Assembly: GCF_002764115.1 (NCBI RefSeq)
Contig: NZ_CP017940.1
Coordinates: 3,756,501-3,820,500, forward strand
DNA length: 64,000 bases
DNA from: Phyllobacterium zundukense
GTDB taxonomy: Bacteria > Pseudomonadota > Alphaproteobacteria > Rhizobiales > Rhizobiaceae
Direction: 5' to 3'
The position numbers and the translations under genes were made by a program. The notes beneath the pieces were generated by a model. The model did no database searches and had not been told where the DNA came from. It saw only the letters and a program-made list of their open reading frames with translations. Positions 18,447-27,228 of the stretch are shown here, piece after piece (the stretch's first letter is position 1; every line of letters starts with the position of its first letter).

Positions 18447-18477
18447 AAAAAAGCCCGGCGCATGGCCGGGCTTTTTT
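18447..18477 (-). terminator. Strong bidirectional terminator after dnaK
   Basis: Stem AAAAAAGCCCGGC/GCCGGGCTTTTTT with a short loop, 20 bases beyond the dnaK stop. It separates dnaK from the orphan gene and dnaJ. Confidence 0.9.
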
Positions 18478-18496
18478 CAGCAGATCGAGTGTGCCG

Positions 18497-20416
18497 TTAG
18501 GCTGACTTCTTCTTGCCGTCTTCGTCGATTTCTTCGAAATCGGCATCGACAACATCATCATCGGCCTTCGCGGTTGCATCGGCCTCGCCGCCTTCAGCTG
18601 CTTCAGCAGCCTGAGAGGCTTCATACATGGCCTGACCAAGCTTCATCGAAACTTCGGCAAGCGTCTGCGTCTTCGCCTTGATGCTTTCCGCGTCGTCGCC
18701 TTCCGCCGCCGTCTTCAATTCGGCAAGAGCAGTTTCGATCGCCTGCTTGTCTTCGGCCGAGACCTTATCGCCATAATCCTTCAGCGATTTCTCGGTCGAA
18801 TGGATCAGGGCTTCAGCCTGGTTCTTCGACTCGACGGCCTCGCGGCGCTTCTTGTCGCTCTCGGCATTGGCTTCAGCGTCCTTGACCATCTTCTCGATGT
18901 CGGCGTCGGACAGACCACCGGATGCCTGGATGCGGATCTGATGCTCCTTGCCCGTGCCCTTGTCCTTCGCCGAAACATTGACGATACCGTTGGCATCGAT
19001 ATCGAACGTAACCTCGATCTGCGGAACGCCGCGCGGTGCCGGCGGAATGCCGACGAGATCGAACTGGCCAAGCGCCTTGTTATCGGCCGCCATTTCGCGC
19101 TCACCCTGGAAGACGCGGATCGTCACGGCGGACTGATTGTCTTCGGCCGTGGAGAAGGTCTGTGACTTCTTGGTCGGGATCGTCGTGTTGCGCTCGATCA
19201 AACGGGTGAATACGCCGCCCAATGTTTCGATGCCGAGCGACAGCGGGGTAACGTCGAGCAGGAGAACATCCTTGACGTCGCCCTGCAGAACGCCGGCCTG
19301 AATGGCAGCACCCATGGCAACCACTTCGTCCGGATTCACACCCTTGTGTGGTTCCTTGCCGAAGAACGCCTTCACGATTTCCTGGATCTTCGGCATGCGG
19401 GTCATGCCGCCGACGAGAACCACTTCATCGATCTCGCCAGCCTTAAGGCCGGCATCCTTGAGCGCCGACTTGCAGGGGTCGACAGTGCGCTGAACCAGAT
19501 CGTCGACCAGGCTTTCAAACTTGGCACGCGACAGCTTCATCGTCAGGTGCTTCGGACCGGAAGCATCTGCGGTGATGAAGGGCAGGTTGATTTCAGTCTG
19601 CTGCGAGGACGAAAGTTCGATCTTGGCCTTTTCCGCAGCTTCCTTGAGGCGCTGCAGGGCAAGCTTGTCGTTCTTCAGGTCGATGCCCTGTTCCTTCTTG
19701 AACTCAGCCGCGAAGTACTCGACCAGACGCATGTCGAAGTCTTCACCGCCAAGGAACGTATCGCCATTGGTCGACTTCACTTCGAAAACGCCATCGCCGA
19801 TTTCGAGGATCGACACGTCGAACGTACCACCGCCCAGATCGTATACGGCGATCGTCTTGCCTTCCTTCTTGTCGAGGCCATAGGCCAGCGCCGCAGCGGT
19901 TGGCTCGTTGATGATACGCAGCACCTCGAGACCAGCGATCTTGCCGGCATCCTTGGTTGCCTGACGCTGGGCGTCGTTAAAGTATGCCGGAACGGTGATG
20001 ACGGCCTTCTCGACCTTTTCGCCAAGATAGGCTTCCGCCGTTTCCTTCATCTTCTGCAGGATCATCGCGGAAATCTGCGAAGGGGAATATTTCTTCTTGT
20101 GAACCTCTACCCATGCATCGCCATTGTCGCCTTTGACGATGTGGTAGGGAACAAGCTTCTTGTCCTTTTCCACGGTCGGGTCGTCAAAGCGGCGACCGAT
20201 AAGGCGTTTGACCGCGAAAACGGTTCCTTCCGGATTGGTGACGGCCTGGCGCTTGGCCGGCTGGCCCGCAAGGCGCTCATCGCTATCCGTGAAAGCAATG
20301 ATCGAAGGCGTCGTACGTGCACCTTCCGCATTTTCGATGACCTTCGCGTTCTTGCCATCCATGACAGAGACGCAGGAATTGGTCGTTCCCAAATCAATAC
20401 CGATAACTTTAGCCAT
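18497..20416 (-). CDS. dnaK: Molecular chaperone DnaK (Hsp70)
   Basis: ATP-driven chaperone for folding and heat-shock control. The 639-residue protein begins [20 protein letters not shown], contains the Hsp70 signatures [15 protein letters not shown] and [17 protein letters not shown], the linker [15 protein letters not shown], a substrate-binding domain and an acidic tail ([15 protein letters not shown]). The ATG at 20416 follows GGAGATAGAG; upstream in-frame codons to 20461 are not part of the conserved protein. A terminator follows, so dnaJ is not simply read through. Confidence 0.98.
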   Translation of the reverse strand: MAKVIGIDLGTTNSCVSVMDGKNAKVIENAEGARTTPSIIAFTDSDERLAGQPAKRQAVTNPEGTVFAVKRLIGRRFDDPTVEKDKKLVPYHIVKGDNGDAWVEVHKKKYSPSQISAMILQKMKETAEAYLGEKVEKAVITVPAYFNDAQRQATKDAGKIAGLEVLRIINEPTAAALAYGLDKKEGKTIAVYDLGGGTFDVSILEIGDGVFEVKSTNGDTFLGGEDFDMRLVEYFAAEFKKEQGIDLKNDKLALQRLKEAAEKAKIELSSSQQTEINLPFITADASGPKHLTMKLSRAKFESLVDDLVQRTVDPCKSALKDAGLKAGEIDEVVLVGGMTRMPKIQEIVKAFFGKEPHKGVNPDEVVAMGAAIQAGVLQGDVKDVLLLDVTPLSLGIETLGGVFTRLIERNTTIPTKKSQTFSTAEDNQSAVTIRVFQGEREMAADNKALGQFDLVGIPPAPRGVPQIEVTFDIDANGIVNVSAKDKGTGKEHQIRIQASGGLSDADIEKMVKDAEANAESDKKRREAVESKNQAEALIHSTEKSLKDYGDKVSAEDKQAIETALAELKTAAEGDDAESIKAKTQTLAEVSMKLGQAMYEASQAAEAAEGGEADATAKADDDVVDADFEEIDEDGKKKSA

Positions 20417-20642
20417 TACTCTATCTCCATTCAGCAGGCTGCTGGGACCTCTGCCGAGCATTCCATTCAGCAGCCCCTAGGGGGTTTCAACAATTCAGGA
20501 CCGCCGAGGCGAACGGTACTTACAGTGTTGGTGGCTATATAAGAAGGGTGAAATTACCATGCAAGTCAGAAGCTGCAGCATTTGCATGCATAATCACCTT
20601 AAAAGACTCGGCAAACGGCCTTTTTAGCCCCATATATCGTCC

Positions 20643-21803
20643 ATGACCGACAGCAGCCTTCACCTCCACATCCCCGGACACCGGCGAAGCCGGCTGATCA
20701 ATATGCTGCACACCTGGCTGCTCCTGGCGGGCAGTCTTGTGCTGCTGATCGCCTGTGCCTGGACGCTCGCAGGTCCCGCCGGCATCGTCTATGCCTTCGT
20801 CTTTGGCGGGATCAGCCTTTTTGCCATAAGACGCATCAGCCCTCAAATGGTGCTGACTATGTATAAGGCAAGGCCTGTCACGCGCGGCGAATTCCCGCAA
20901 GGACTGGCGATCGTCGAGGAACTTGCCCGGCGTGCCGGGCTGCCAAAGGCGCCGAAGCTGCATGTCATCCCTTCGCGCATGATGAACGCCTTTGCAGTCG
21001 GGCGGAAGGAGGACTCGGTCGTTGCCGTCACCGACCAGCTGATTCGCGCCCTGACGGCGCGCGAACTCACTGGCGTGCTGGCGCATGAGATCAGCCATAT
21101 CCGCAATGAAGACCTCAAGGTCATGGCACTGGCCGACACGGTCTCGCGCTTTACCTCGCTGTTGTCGACGATCGGCATTGTTTCGCTATTGTTCAATATC
21201 ACCTGGCTTGCCAGTGGCTCCGTTGCGCAGGTTCCATGGCTTGGCGTCCTCGTACTGCTGTTTGCACCAACCATTGGCGGTCTTTTGCAAATGGCATTGT
21301 CGCGAACCCGCGAATTCGACGCCGATCTTGGCGCAGCGATGCTGACCGGCGATCCGGATGGACTGGCGCATGCACTGGTGAAACTCGAAAAGGCGCAGGG
21401 CAGGGTCTGGGAAAACCTTATCCTGCCCGGAGGGCGCATTCCCGACCCTTCGATTCTTCGGACACATCCACTCACAGACGCCCGGGTAGCACGGCTGAAC
21501 GAGTTGAAAGCGGCATGCGCTGTTGCGGCGCGCGGCGAGGAGATGCCGGACGACATTCTCGCGGAGCTGTCACTCAAGCCGCAGGAGCACATCCGCACGC
21601 GGCCGAGGTCGGTTCCGCAGATTGGCCAGCAATATGGGCGCTGGAATTCCAACAATCTGGAAATTCTGTCGCTGATCAATACCCAGGCCACCCATCCGGT
21701 GGTGGCGGACGCCGATGCGGATTGCGAGGCCTGTGCCCAGAGCCTCTATACGCCCGACGGCAAGCCGCGCGTGCATGTCACACGCGGCGGCGTGTATTGG
21801 TAA
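20643..21803 (+). CDS. M48 family zinc metalloprotease, HtpX-like
   Basis: Membrane-bound metalloprotease likely acting in membrane protein quality control. The 386-residue protein has two N-terminal hydrophobic helices (LLLAGSLVLLIACAWTLAG and GIVYAFVFGGISLFAI), the zinc motif VLAHEISHI (HExxH, near residue 153), another pair of hydrophobic segments (LLSTIGIVSLLFNITWLA, VLVLLFAPTIGGLL) and the third-ligand region SRTREFDADLGAAML. A hydrophilic tail of about 100 residues, ending HVTRGGVYW with a CEAC pair, extends beyond the HtpX core. It is divergent from dnaK across 226 bases, which fits a heat-shock setting. Confidence 0.88.
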   Translation: MTDSSLHLHIPGHRRSRLINMLHTWLLLAGSLVLLIACAWTLAGPAGIVYAFVFGGISLFAIRRISPQMVLTMYKARPVTRGEFPQGLAIVEELARRAGLPKAPKLHVIPSRMMNAFAVGRKEDSVVAVTDQLIRALTARELTGVLAHEISHIRNEDLKVMALADTVSRFTSLLSTIGIVSLLFNITWLASGSVAQVPWLGVLVLLFAPTIGGLLQMALSRTREFDADLGAAMLTGDPDGLAHALVKLEKAQGRVWENLILPGGRIPDPSILRTHPLTDARVARLNELKAACAVAARGEEMPDDILAELSLKPQEHIRTRPRSVPQIGQQYGRWNSNNLEILSLINTQATHPVVADADADCEACAQSLYTPDGKPRVHVTRGGVYW

Positions 21804-21813
21804 GGCCCCTGGC

Positions 21814-22800
21814 TCAGACCGCTTCCCATTGACCGGTTTCATCGGCGCGATAGATGGCGTCGATCAGCTTCTGGTTGAGCACAGAGTTTTCCAGGGTGAA
21901 AACCGGCACATCCTCGCCCTTGGCCGCGCGCGCAAAGGCTTCAACCTGCAGCCGGTAGTGGTTCACGTCACTGAAGTTGTATTCCGTGGCGCCGCTGTGA
22001 TTGCTGTTGTGCAGGGTGATCTTGGCGTGGTCGTATTTACCGGTGTTGAACGGTGCGAGTACCTCGATATAGCCTTCATCGCCATGGAACACGATGGACT
22101 GACGGGCGGCAAGCTGCGTTGCGACGTAGAAGGTCAGTTCGAACCCATCGAAATCCGCACGAACGCTGGCATAGCGGTCCGTGCCGAAATCGGGATCGCG
22201 CTCCACCGTGGCTGTTACCCGGACCGGCTCCTTGCCCGTGACGAAACGGGTGACGACGGTCGGGTAGACGCCGATATCGGGCAAGGCACCGCCGCCCAGC
22301 GACAGCTGGTTGCGCATATTGCCGGCATCCTTGTTGAAATAGGTGAAAGCGGCCTGCACCCGGCGCAGTTTGCCGATCGCACCCTGCGCGATCAGTTCAC
22401 GCACTTTGAGCCATTGCGGATGATAGGTAACCATAAAGGCTTCCGAGATCAGCACGCCATTGGTGTCTCGGGCACGCTGCAGTGCGGCGATCTCGCTTGC
22501 ATGCAACGAGATCGGCTTTTCGCACAGGACATGCTTGCCGGCTTCCGCCGCTTTCAGCGACCATTCGACGTGCTGCGAGGTGGGTAGCGGGATGTAGACG
22601 CCGTCAATGTCCTTCGATGCCAGCATGGCTTCGTATGAGCCAAAGGCATGCGGCGCGCCGAAGCGTTCCGCCACTGCCCGCGCCTTCATCAGATCGCGGC
22701 TGGCGATGCCGGACAGCACGGAATTCTCCGCGTCACAAATGGCAGGAATGACCGCCGTTACCCCGATTTTTGCTGTCGATAATACGCCCCAACGGAACAT
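21814..22800 (-). CDS. Gfo/Idh/MocA family oxidoreductase
   Basis: NAD(P)-dependent sugar or polyol dehydrogenase of 328 residues. The Rossmann N-terminus reads [20 protein letters not shown], and the family's conserved Lys is in [17 protein letters not shown] near residue 94. The C-terminal substrate domain includes [18 protein letters not shown] with the usual Asp and His-type positions. The overall form resembles dimeric dihydrodiol or xylose dehydrogenases. It is convergent with the M48 protease gene (10-base gap) and follows the LysR gene on the same strand with a 30-base gap. Substrate unknown. Confidence 0.9.
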   Translation of the reverse strand: MFRWGVLSTAKIGVTAVIPAICDAENSVLSGIASRDLMKARAVAERFGAPHAFGSYEAMLASKDIDGVYIPLPTSQHVEWSLKAAEAGKHVLCEKPISLHASEIAALQRARDTNGVLISEAFMVTYHPQWLKVRELIAQGAIGKLRRVQAAFTYFNKDAGNMRNQLSLGGGALPDIGVYPTVVTRFVTGKEPVRVTATVERDPDFGTDRYASVRADFDGFELTFYVATQLAARQSIVFHGDEGYIEVLAPFNTGKYDHAKITLHNSNHSGATEYNFSDVNHYRLQVEAFARAAKGEDVPVFTLENSVLNQKLIDAIYRADETGQWEAV

Positions 22801-22830
22801 GATGATTTCTCCTTCTCGTCGCCGCGCAAC

Positions 22831-23721
22831 CTAGGTCGTAAACCTGAAGAAATCAATGAAGGCGCGAAGGGCCGGGCGCATCTGGCGGCGGCTCGGATAA
22901 TAAAGGTAGACTCCAGGGAAAGGCGCGCACCAGTCTTCGAGCACGCGGCGCAGCCTGCCCTCCGCAATCGCTTCCAGCGCCATGTATTGCAAGAGGAACG
23001 CAATCCCTGCGCCGCCCAGCGCCGCCTCGACAACCAGCCGGTCGTCGCCAAGGATAAGCGGACCATTCACATCGATGACGATCTCCTCGCCGTCCTTTTC
23101 GAATTCCCAGCGGTAGACCTGGCCGCTGGAAAAGCGCCGGCGGATGCAAAGGTGCTCCACTAGGTCGCGGGGATGCAAGGGCACGGCACGGCTTTCGAAA
23201 TAGGCCGGCGCAGCCACGATGCTGGCCCGGATGGGCTGGCTCATCGGCACAGCGATCATGTCGGGCTCAAGGCTTTCACCAAGCCGCATGCCAGCATCGA
23301 CGCCCGCTGCGACGATATCGTTGAAGGGTTCTTCGACGCGCAATTCGAGCGTGACCCCGGGATAGATCTCACTGAAGTCAGCCAGGCGCGGTGCCAGCAG
23401 CCAGTGGGCCGCGAAGGGCGGAACGCTCAGGCGCAGATTGCCGGCAATGCGGTTGTTCGCTTCCTTTACCGCATCGAGCGCCAGGTCGATCTCACCGAGC
23501 GCGGGACGAAGCCGCTTGAGCAGCAGCGCGCCCTCTTCTGTCACCGCAACGCTTCGCGTGGTGCGGGCGAGAAGCCGCACGCCGAGACTTTGCTCGAGGC
23601 TGGAGATGGCATGACTGACGGCAGAAGGGGCAATGCCCAGTTCCTTGGCCGCGCCACGGAAGCCGCCGCAGGCAGCAACGGTGGCAAATATTGCCAATTG
23701 GGGAAGCCGGGACCGATCCAT
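22831..23721 (-). CDS. LysR family transcriptional regulator
   Basis: DNA-binding regulator of 296 residues. It has an N-terminal winged HTH (LAIFATVAACGGFRGAAKEL, IAPSAVSHAISSLEQSLGVRLLARTTRSV) and a periplasmic-binding-protein-like effector domain (LRLSVPPFAAHWLLAPRL onward). The start at 23721 (MDRSRLPQLAIF) is chosen because the LysR HTH normally begins within about ten residues; a longer frame reaches 23772. It is divergent from the aldo/keto reductase gene with a 98-base gap, the classical arrangement for a LysR regulator and its target, so it probably controls that reductase and perhaps the oxidoreductase downstream. Confidence 0.92.
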   Translation of the reverse strand: MDRSRLPQLAIFATVAACGGFRGAAKELGIAPSAVSHAISSLEQSLGVRLLARTTRSVAVTEEGALLLKRLRPALGEIDLALDAVKEANNRIAGNLRLSVPPFAAHWLLAPRLADFSEIYPGVTLELRVEEPFNDIVAAGVDAGMRLGESLEPDMIAVPMSQPIRASIVAAPAYFESRAVPLHPRDLVEHLCIRRRFSSGQVYRWEFEKDGEEIVIDVNGPLILGDDRLVVEAALGGAGIAFLLQYMALEAIAEGRLRRVLEDWCAPFPGVYLYYPSRRQMRPALRAFIDFFRFTT

Positions 23722-23819
23722 TGATCTATCATATAGAACAAGCTGTGAAAATATAAGGCAATTATCGAACAACGTTTCTCCACCTACCTTCGCTGCACCA
23801 CACCAGAAGGAGATCAGTG

Positions 23820-24815
23820 ATGGAAAAACGCAAACTCGGAACGGAACTCAGCGTCTCGGCTGTCGGACTCGGTTGCATGGGCATGACATTTGCCTATGGC
23901 GGCCAGGATGAAGCCGACGCGATCCGGACGCTGCACCGTGCAGTGGACATTGGCGTTACCTTTTTCGATACGGCCGAAGTCTATGGGCCGTTCGACAATG
24001 AAATCCTCGTCGGCAAGGCCATGAAAGGCCGCCGTGACAAGGTTGTGATCGCCACCAAATTCGGATTCAAGATTGCCGATGAGGGCGAAGGTCCCTCGCG
24101 CATGGTCGGCGTCGACAGCCGTCCGGAACATCTGAAAGCTGTCGCCGAGTCTTCGCTTGGGCGGCTCGGCATCGAACAGATCGACCTGTTCTACCAGCAC
24201 CGCGTCGATCCGAACGTACCGATCGAGGATACGGTCGGCGCTATGGCTGACCTCGTCAAACAGGGCAAGGTGAAGGCTCTTGGGCTATCCGAAGCCAGTG
24301 CCGCCACGATCCGCCGCGCCCACAAAGTCCATCCGATCGCCGCCGTCCAGAGCGAATACTCACTGTGGAGCCGCGAGCCGGAAGACGAGGTCTTCGCCGT
24401 CTGCCGCGAACTTGGCATCGGCTTCGTGCCCTATAGTCCACTGGGACGCGGCCTTCTGACCGGCACGATCAGCAAGCCCGATGAACTCGGCGCCGATGAC
24501 TGGCGCAAGACCCTGCCGCGCTTCCAGGCGGAAAACATGGACGCCAATGCCGCGCTGATCGCCACGCTGAAGGACCTGGCGGCGGACAAGGGTGTCACGC
24601 CGGCACAGCTGGCGCTCGCCTGGGTCCTGCATCAGGGCGATTTCATCGTACCGATCCCGGGTGCGCGCAAGATCAAGCACCTGGAAGAGAATGCGGCCGC
24701 GGCCGATATTTCCCTCTCCGCTGTTGACCTGGCAAAAATCGGTGACGCGCTTTCTCCCACCCGCGTCGCGGGCAAGCGTTACACGGATGCGTCGCTCGCT
24801 CTCGTCAACGGTTGA
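23820..24815 (+). CDS. Aldo/keto reductase
   Basis: NADPH-dependent TIM-barrel reductase of 331 residues. Catalytic residues are visible in order: Asp in FFDTAEVYGPFDNEILVG, Tyr in the same motif, Lys in VVIATKFGFK and His in LFYQHRVDPNVP. NADPH-binding C-terminal segments are FVPYSPLGRGLLTG and FIVPIPGARKIKHLEEN. This pattern matches the YajO/YghZ- or AKR13-like group. AAGGAG lies seven bases before the ATG at 23820; the preceding GTG is an alternative. It is probably regulated by the divergent LysR protein. The substrate is unknown. Confidence 0.93.
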   Translation: MEKRKLGTELSVSAVGLGCMGMTFAYGGQDEADAIRTLHRAVDIGVTFFDTAEVYGPFDNEILVGKAMKGRRDKVVIATKFGFKIADEGEGPSRMVGVDSRPEHLKAVAESSLGRLGIEQIDLFYQHRVDPNVPIEDTVGAMADLVKQGKVKALGLSEASAATIRRAHKVHPIAAVQSEYSLWSREPEDEVFAVCRELGIGFVPYSPLGRGLLTGTISKPDELGADDWRKTLPRFQAENMDANAALIATLKDLAADKGVTPAQLALAWVLHQGDFIVPIPGARKIKHLEENAAAADISLSAVDLAKIGDALSPTRVAGKRYTDASLALVNG

Positions 24816-24825
24816 TTAAAAACAC

Positions 24826-24849
24826 GGGGCGCTGAGCAATCAGCGCCCC
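24826..24849 (-). terminator. Terminator of the MmyB-type regulator gene
   Basis: Perfect stem GGGGCGCTGA/TCAGCGCCCC with loop GCAA. Read on the minus strand it is followed by GTGTTTTTAA. The regulator's stop codon lies inside the stem. It also separates the convergent aldo/keto reductase gene. Confidence 0.8.
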
Positions 24850-25616
24850 GCACTGTCTGCAATGGCCCGTGTTGCGTCATCCGCCGGGAAATATTGCTCG
24901 ATGAAAATCCCCTCAGTCAAAACTTCCTGCGCCGAGCCAAAGGCAGTGAGAGTGGTGATCCAGCTGGTAACCAACTCGCCGAGGCGCAGTTGTACCGTGA
25001 TGACAGGGGGCGGGTTGCGCTCGCTCTCGTCGCCGCGCAACAGTTCTGCAAATTCCGCCTCATTGGTGGCAATGCGCTTGGCGAGTTCGCTCGGGCCGTA
25101 GAGCCGCGCTTCGTTGCGTGCACGCTTGAGAAACAGCAAAGCGACCTCCGGCCAATTCGCAATCGCAGCGCGGACGGGTCCCTGTTCGAGCACCAGCGCC
25201 AATATGTTCATCCCCGGCGCAATCCTGATGCCAAGCGCATCGGCAAGACCCATGAAGCCGGCATTGGCGGCAAGGATATTGTGATCGGCATCGAAGGCGA
25301 CCGCCGGCCATGGCGCATGCCGCGCGAGAATCATCTGCAACGTATCGCGTATCAACGGCGGCAACCCAGCAATGCCCTCGCGCTCGGCAGAGAGATAGCG
25401 CGGCGCGAAGCCGGCGGCAGTGAACAGCTCGTTGCGAATCTTGAACGGCAATTCCAGCGTCTCGCAAATGCGGATGATCATGCCCTCGGAAGGGCGGGCG
25501 CGGCCGGTTTCGAGGAAGGACAGATGTCGCGCGGAGATACCGGCTTCCAGAGCGAGATCGAGCTGGCTCAGATGCCGGTGCGAGCGCCACTGCTTTAGTT
25601 GATCACCAAATTCCAT
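24840..25616 (-). CDS. XRE-type helix-turn-helix regulator with MmyB-like domain
   Basis: Transcriptional regulator of 258 residues. The N-terminal Cro/CI HTH reads FGDQLKQWRSHRHLSQLDLA and ISARHLSFLETGRARPSEGMI. The C-terminal MmyB-like ligand-binding PAS-like domain (WPAVAFDADHNILAANAGFMGL, then FAELLRGD) is thought to bind fatty-acid-like ligands in related proteins. GGAAAACGG precedes the ATG at 25616. It is divergent from the small membrane protein at 25742, which is probably its target; a palindrome ATTAC-N7-GTAAT lies between them. Confidence 0.88.
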   Translation of the reverse strand: MEFGDQLKQWRSHRHLSQLDLALEAGISARHLSFLETGRARPSEGMIIRICETLELPFKIRNELFTAAGFAPRYLSAEREGIAGLPPLIRDTLQMILARHAPWPAVAFDADHNILAANAGFMGLADALGIRIAPGMNILALVLEQGPVRAAIANWPEVALLFLKRARNEARLYGPSELAKRIATNEAEFAELLRGDESERNPPPVITVQLRLGELVTSWITTLTAFGSAQEVLTEGIFIEQYFPADDATRAIADSAGR

Positions 25617-25664
25617 GGCCGTTTTCCATTTCATACACAATGTCATTCAGGTTGCAGTGAAACC

Positions 25665-25681
25665 ATTACCTCAGACGTAAT
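25665..25681. promoter_or_regulatory. Palindrome ATTAC-N7-GTAAT, candidate operator
   Basis: Inverted repeat in the 125-base divergent gap between the MmyB-type regulator and the membrane protein. Position and symmetry suit an autoregulatory operator, which is inferred. Confidence 0.35.
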
Positions 25682-25741
25682 TGTTTTGCCTACCTATCCC
25701 TTTCAGTATTCGCTCATCAACACGAACAAAGGAGATCCAAA

Positions 25742-26140
25742 ATGGTAAGAATCAATCTGAAAGACGGCCTGATGATCAACGCGGTCCTAACAGGCATGAC
25801 GGGGCTTGGCCTTGCGCTCTTCGCAGAACTTTCCGCAATCTACCTGATGCCTGGGGCGCCTGGCTGGCTCATCGCGGCGCTCGGCATTGCGCTCATTCTG
25901 TTCGCCGTCGATGTCGGCCTCATTGCCCGGTGGAAGTCCACATCGGCGCCGCTCGTTGGCTTCGTGTTCGCCGCGGATCTGCTCTGGGTCGTCGGCGTCC
26001 CGGCAATCCTGATGCTGATGCCATCGGCATTTACAGCTCTTGGTGTCGTTGCCAGTCTTGCCGTTACGGCTGCCGTTGCCTGCTTCGCCATTATTGAGTG
26101 GCAGGGTTTGAAGGCGATTGGATCGGCACAAGCGGCCTGA
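25742..26140 (+). CDS. Small four-helix membrane protein, function unknown
   Basis: Integral inner-membrane protein of 132 residues with four hydrophobic segments: VLTGMTGLGLALFAELSAIYL, GWLIAALGIALILFAVDVGL, VGFVFAADLLWVVGVPAIL and ALGVVASLAVTAAVACFAII. No catalytic motif is evident. Proteins of this shape often sit next to MmyB- or TetR-type regulators and are annotated as hypothetical. It is divergent from the MmyB-type regulator and closed by a terminator, so regulator and membrane protein probably form a small self-contained module. Confidence 0.75.
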   Translation: MVRINLKDGLMINAVLTGMTGLGLALFAELSAIYLMPGAPGWLIAALGIALILFAVDVGLIARWKSTSAPLVGFVFAADLLWVVGVPAILMLMPSAFTALGVVASLAVTAAVACFAIIEWQGLKAIGSAQAA

Positions 26141-26157
26141 TCGAAAGCGACAATAAA

Positions 26158-26188
26158 GAAAAAGGGGCGGTTTCCGGACCGCCCTTTT
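26158..26188 (+). terminator. Terminator after the small membrane protein
   Basis: Stem AAAAGGGGCGGT/ACCGCCCTTTT with one bulged G, 17 bases after the stop. Confidence 0.85.
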
Positions 26189-26343
26189 CGCGCACTTGAC
26201 AGACGAATTGCTGTGGGGCCTATTCCTGACCGCCATTGGCGACTTTAAAAAATTCGCCGGCGGCTTTATATCGCGCAAGATCGATTTGTCTCAACAAGCC
26301 GCGCCACCTTGTCTTTCATCGCTGGCGCTGAACCTGGAATACC

Positions 26344-27156
26344 ATGGAAAAAGCAACGAAAAAGTCTCTTCGACGTTGGGCTGTCGGATTGGTTCTTTTA
26401 GGCGTCATCGCCTATTTTGTCCCTTATCTGGTGATTTTCTACCTGATCTGCGGCCTCTATGATCTGTCGCGCAACAAGAATTTGAGCCGTGAGGTCGTCG
26501 AGCAATATTTCTTCGGCAATGGCATGTTCACCTGGCTCCTGTCGCCGCTGAACATCATCCTCGACATCCTGTCGCTGCCCTATGTCAACAAGGGTGTTTA
26601 CAAGCTGCAGGACCTTCCGCCTGATTATCAGGCCGAAGTAAAGCGGCTGATTACGGCGACACAGAAGGAAAACATTGTCGGCCAGCTGCAGGCGCGCGCG
26701 GAACAGCAGGCGCGCAGCATGTTCTTCTTCAAATGGTATGGCAAAGACCAGCCAAGCTTCGCCAATGTGCCGTCCTTCTACGAGAAGTACAATTTCGTGA
26801 AGACGATCGGCGTGTCGGTCTTCAACAAGAAGAACTCAACATCGAAGCATTTCGGACCGGTCCGGGCGACCATCCGCGTCCTCTACAACATCAACGACAT
26901 GAATGACCGCACTGCCTATATCTGGTGCGGCGATACAACGAGCTACTGGAAAGACGACAAGCTGTTCATCTTTGATGACACGCTGATGCATCAGTCCGTC
27001 AACCAGACCGACCAGACGCGTTACTGCCTGTTCGTCGATATCCTGCGCCCGTCCTATATGCCGGGCCTCTTCGCAGGCATCGTCTCGTTCATGGGTGTAA
27101 TCCTGAAGGGCAGCAATTCGATCTTTTATAAAAACTGGAAGGTTATCCAGAAATAG
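26344..27156 (+). CDS. Aspartyl/asparaginyl beta-hydroxylase family protein (LpxO-like)
   Basis: Probable membrane-anchored Fe(II)/2-oxoglutarate dioxygenase. LpxO of this family hydroxylates the secondary acyl chain of lipid A. The 270 residues have an N-terminal hydrophobic anchor (VGLVLLGVIAYFVPYLVIFY), then a catalytic domain from about residue 100. The iron ligands fit His in STSKHFGPVRATIRV and His in FIFDDTLMHQSVN, and the 2-oxoglutarate Arg fits TDQTRYCLFVDILRP. It stands alone between two terminators. Lipid A as substrate is inferred from family and membrane anchor. Confidence 0.85.
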   Translation: MEKATKKSLRRWAVGLVLLGVIAYFVPYLVIFYLICGLYDLSRNKNLSREVVEQYFFGNGMFTWLLSPLNIILDILSLPYVNKGVYKLQDLPPDYQAEVKRLITATQKENIVGQLQARAEQQARSMFFFKWYGKDQPSFANVPSFYEKYNFVKTIGVSVFNKKNSTSKHFGPVRATIRVLYNINDMNDRTAYIWCGDTTSYWKDDKLFIFDDTLMHQSVNQTDQTRYCLFVDILRPSYMPGLFAGIVSFMGVILKGSNSIFYKNWKVIQK

Positions 27157-27176
27157 CCCTGCTATCCAACCAAATG

Positions 27177-27203
27177 AAAAGGGGCGCAATGCGCCCCTTT
27201 TTT
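27177..27203 (+). terminator. Terminator after the LpxO-like gene (bidirectional)
   Basis: Stem AAAAGGGGCGC/GCGCCCCTTTT followed by TT, 20 bases after the stop. It also lies 26 bases beyond the pheT stop and can end the minus-strand pheST transcript. Confidence 0.9.
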
Positions 27204-27228
27204 GTATTTGAGATTTCGGATGGCGGCG

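Noticed and set aside
19346..20542. 398-codon open frame on the plus strand opposite dnaK
   Set aside because: It is a codon-bias shadow of dnaK and runs through its start region without a credible ribosome-binding site.
26196..26462. Open frame overlapping the start of the LpxO-like gene
   Set aside because: It lies in another frame, starts next to a terminator and has no recognisable content.
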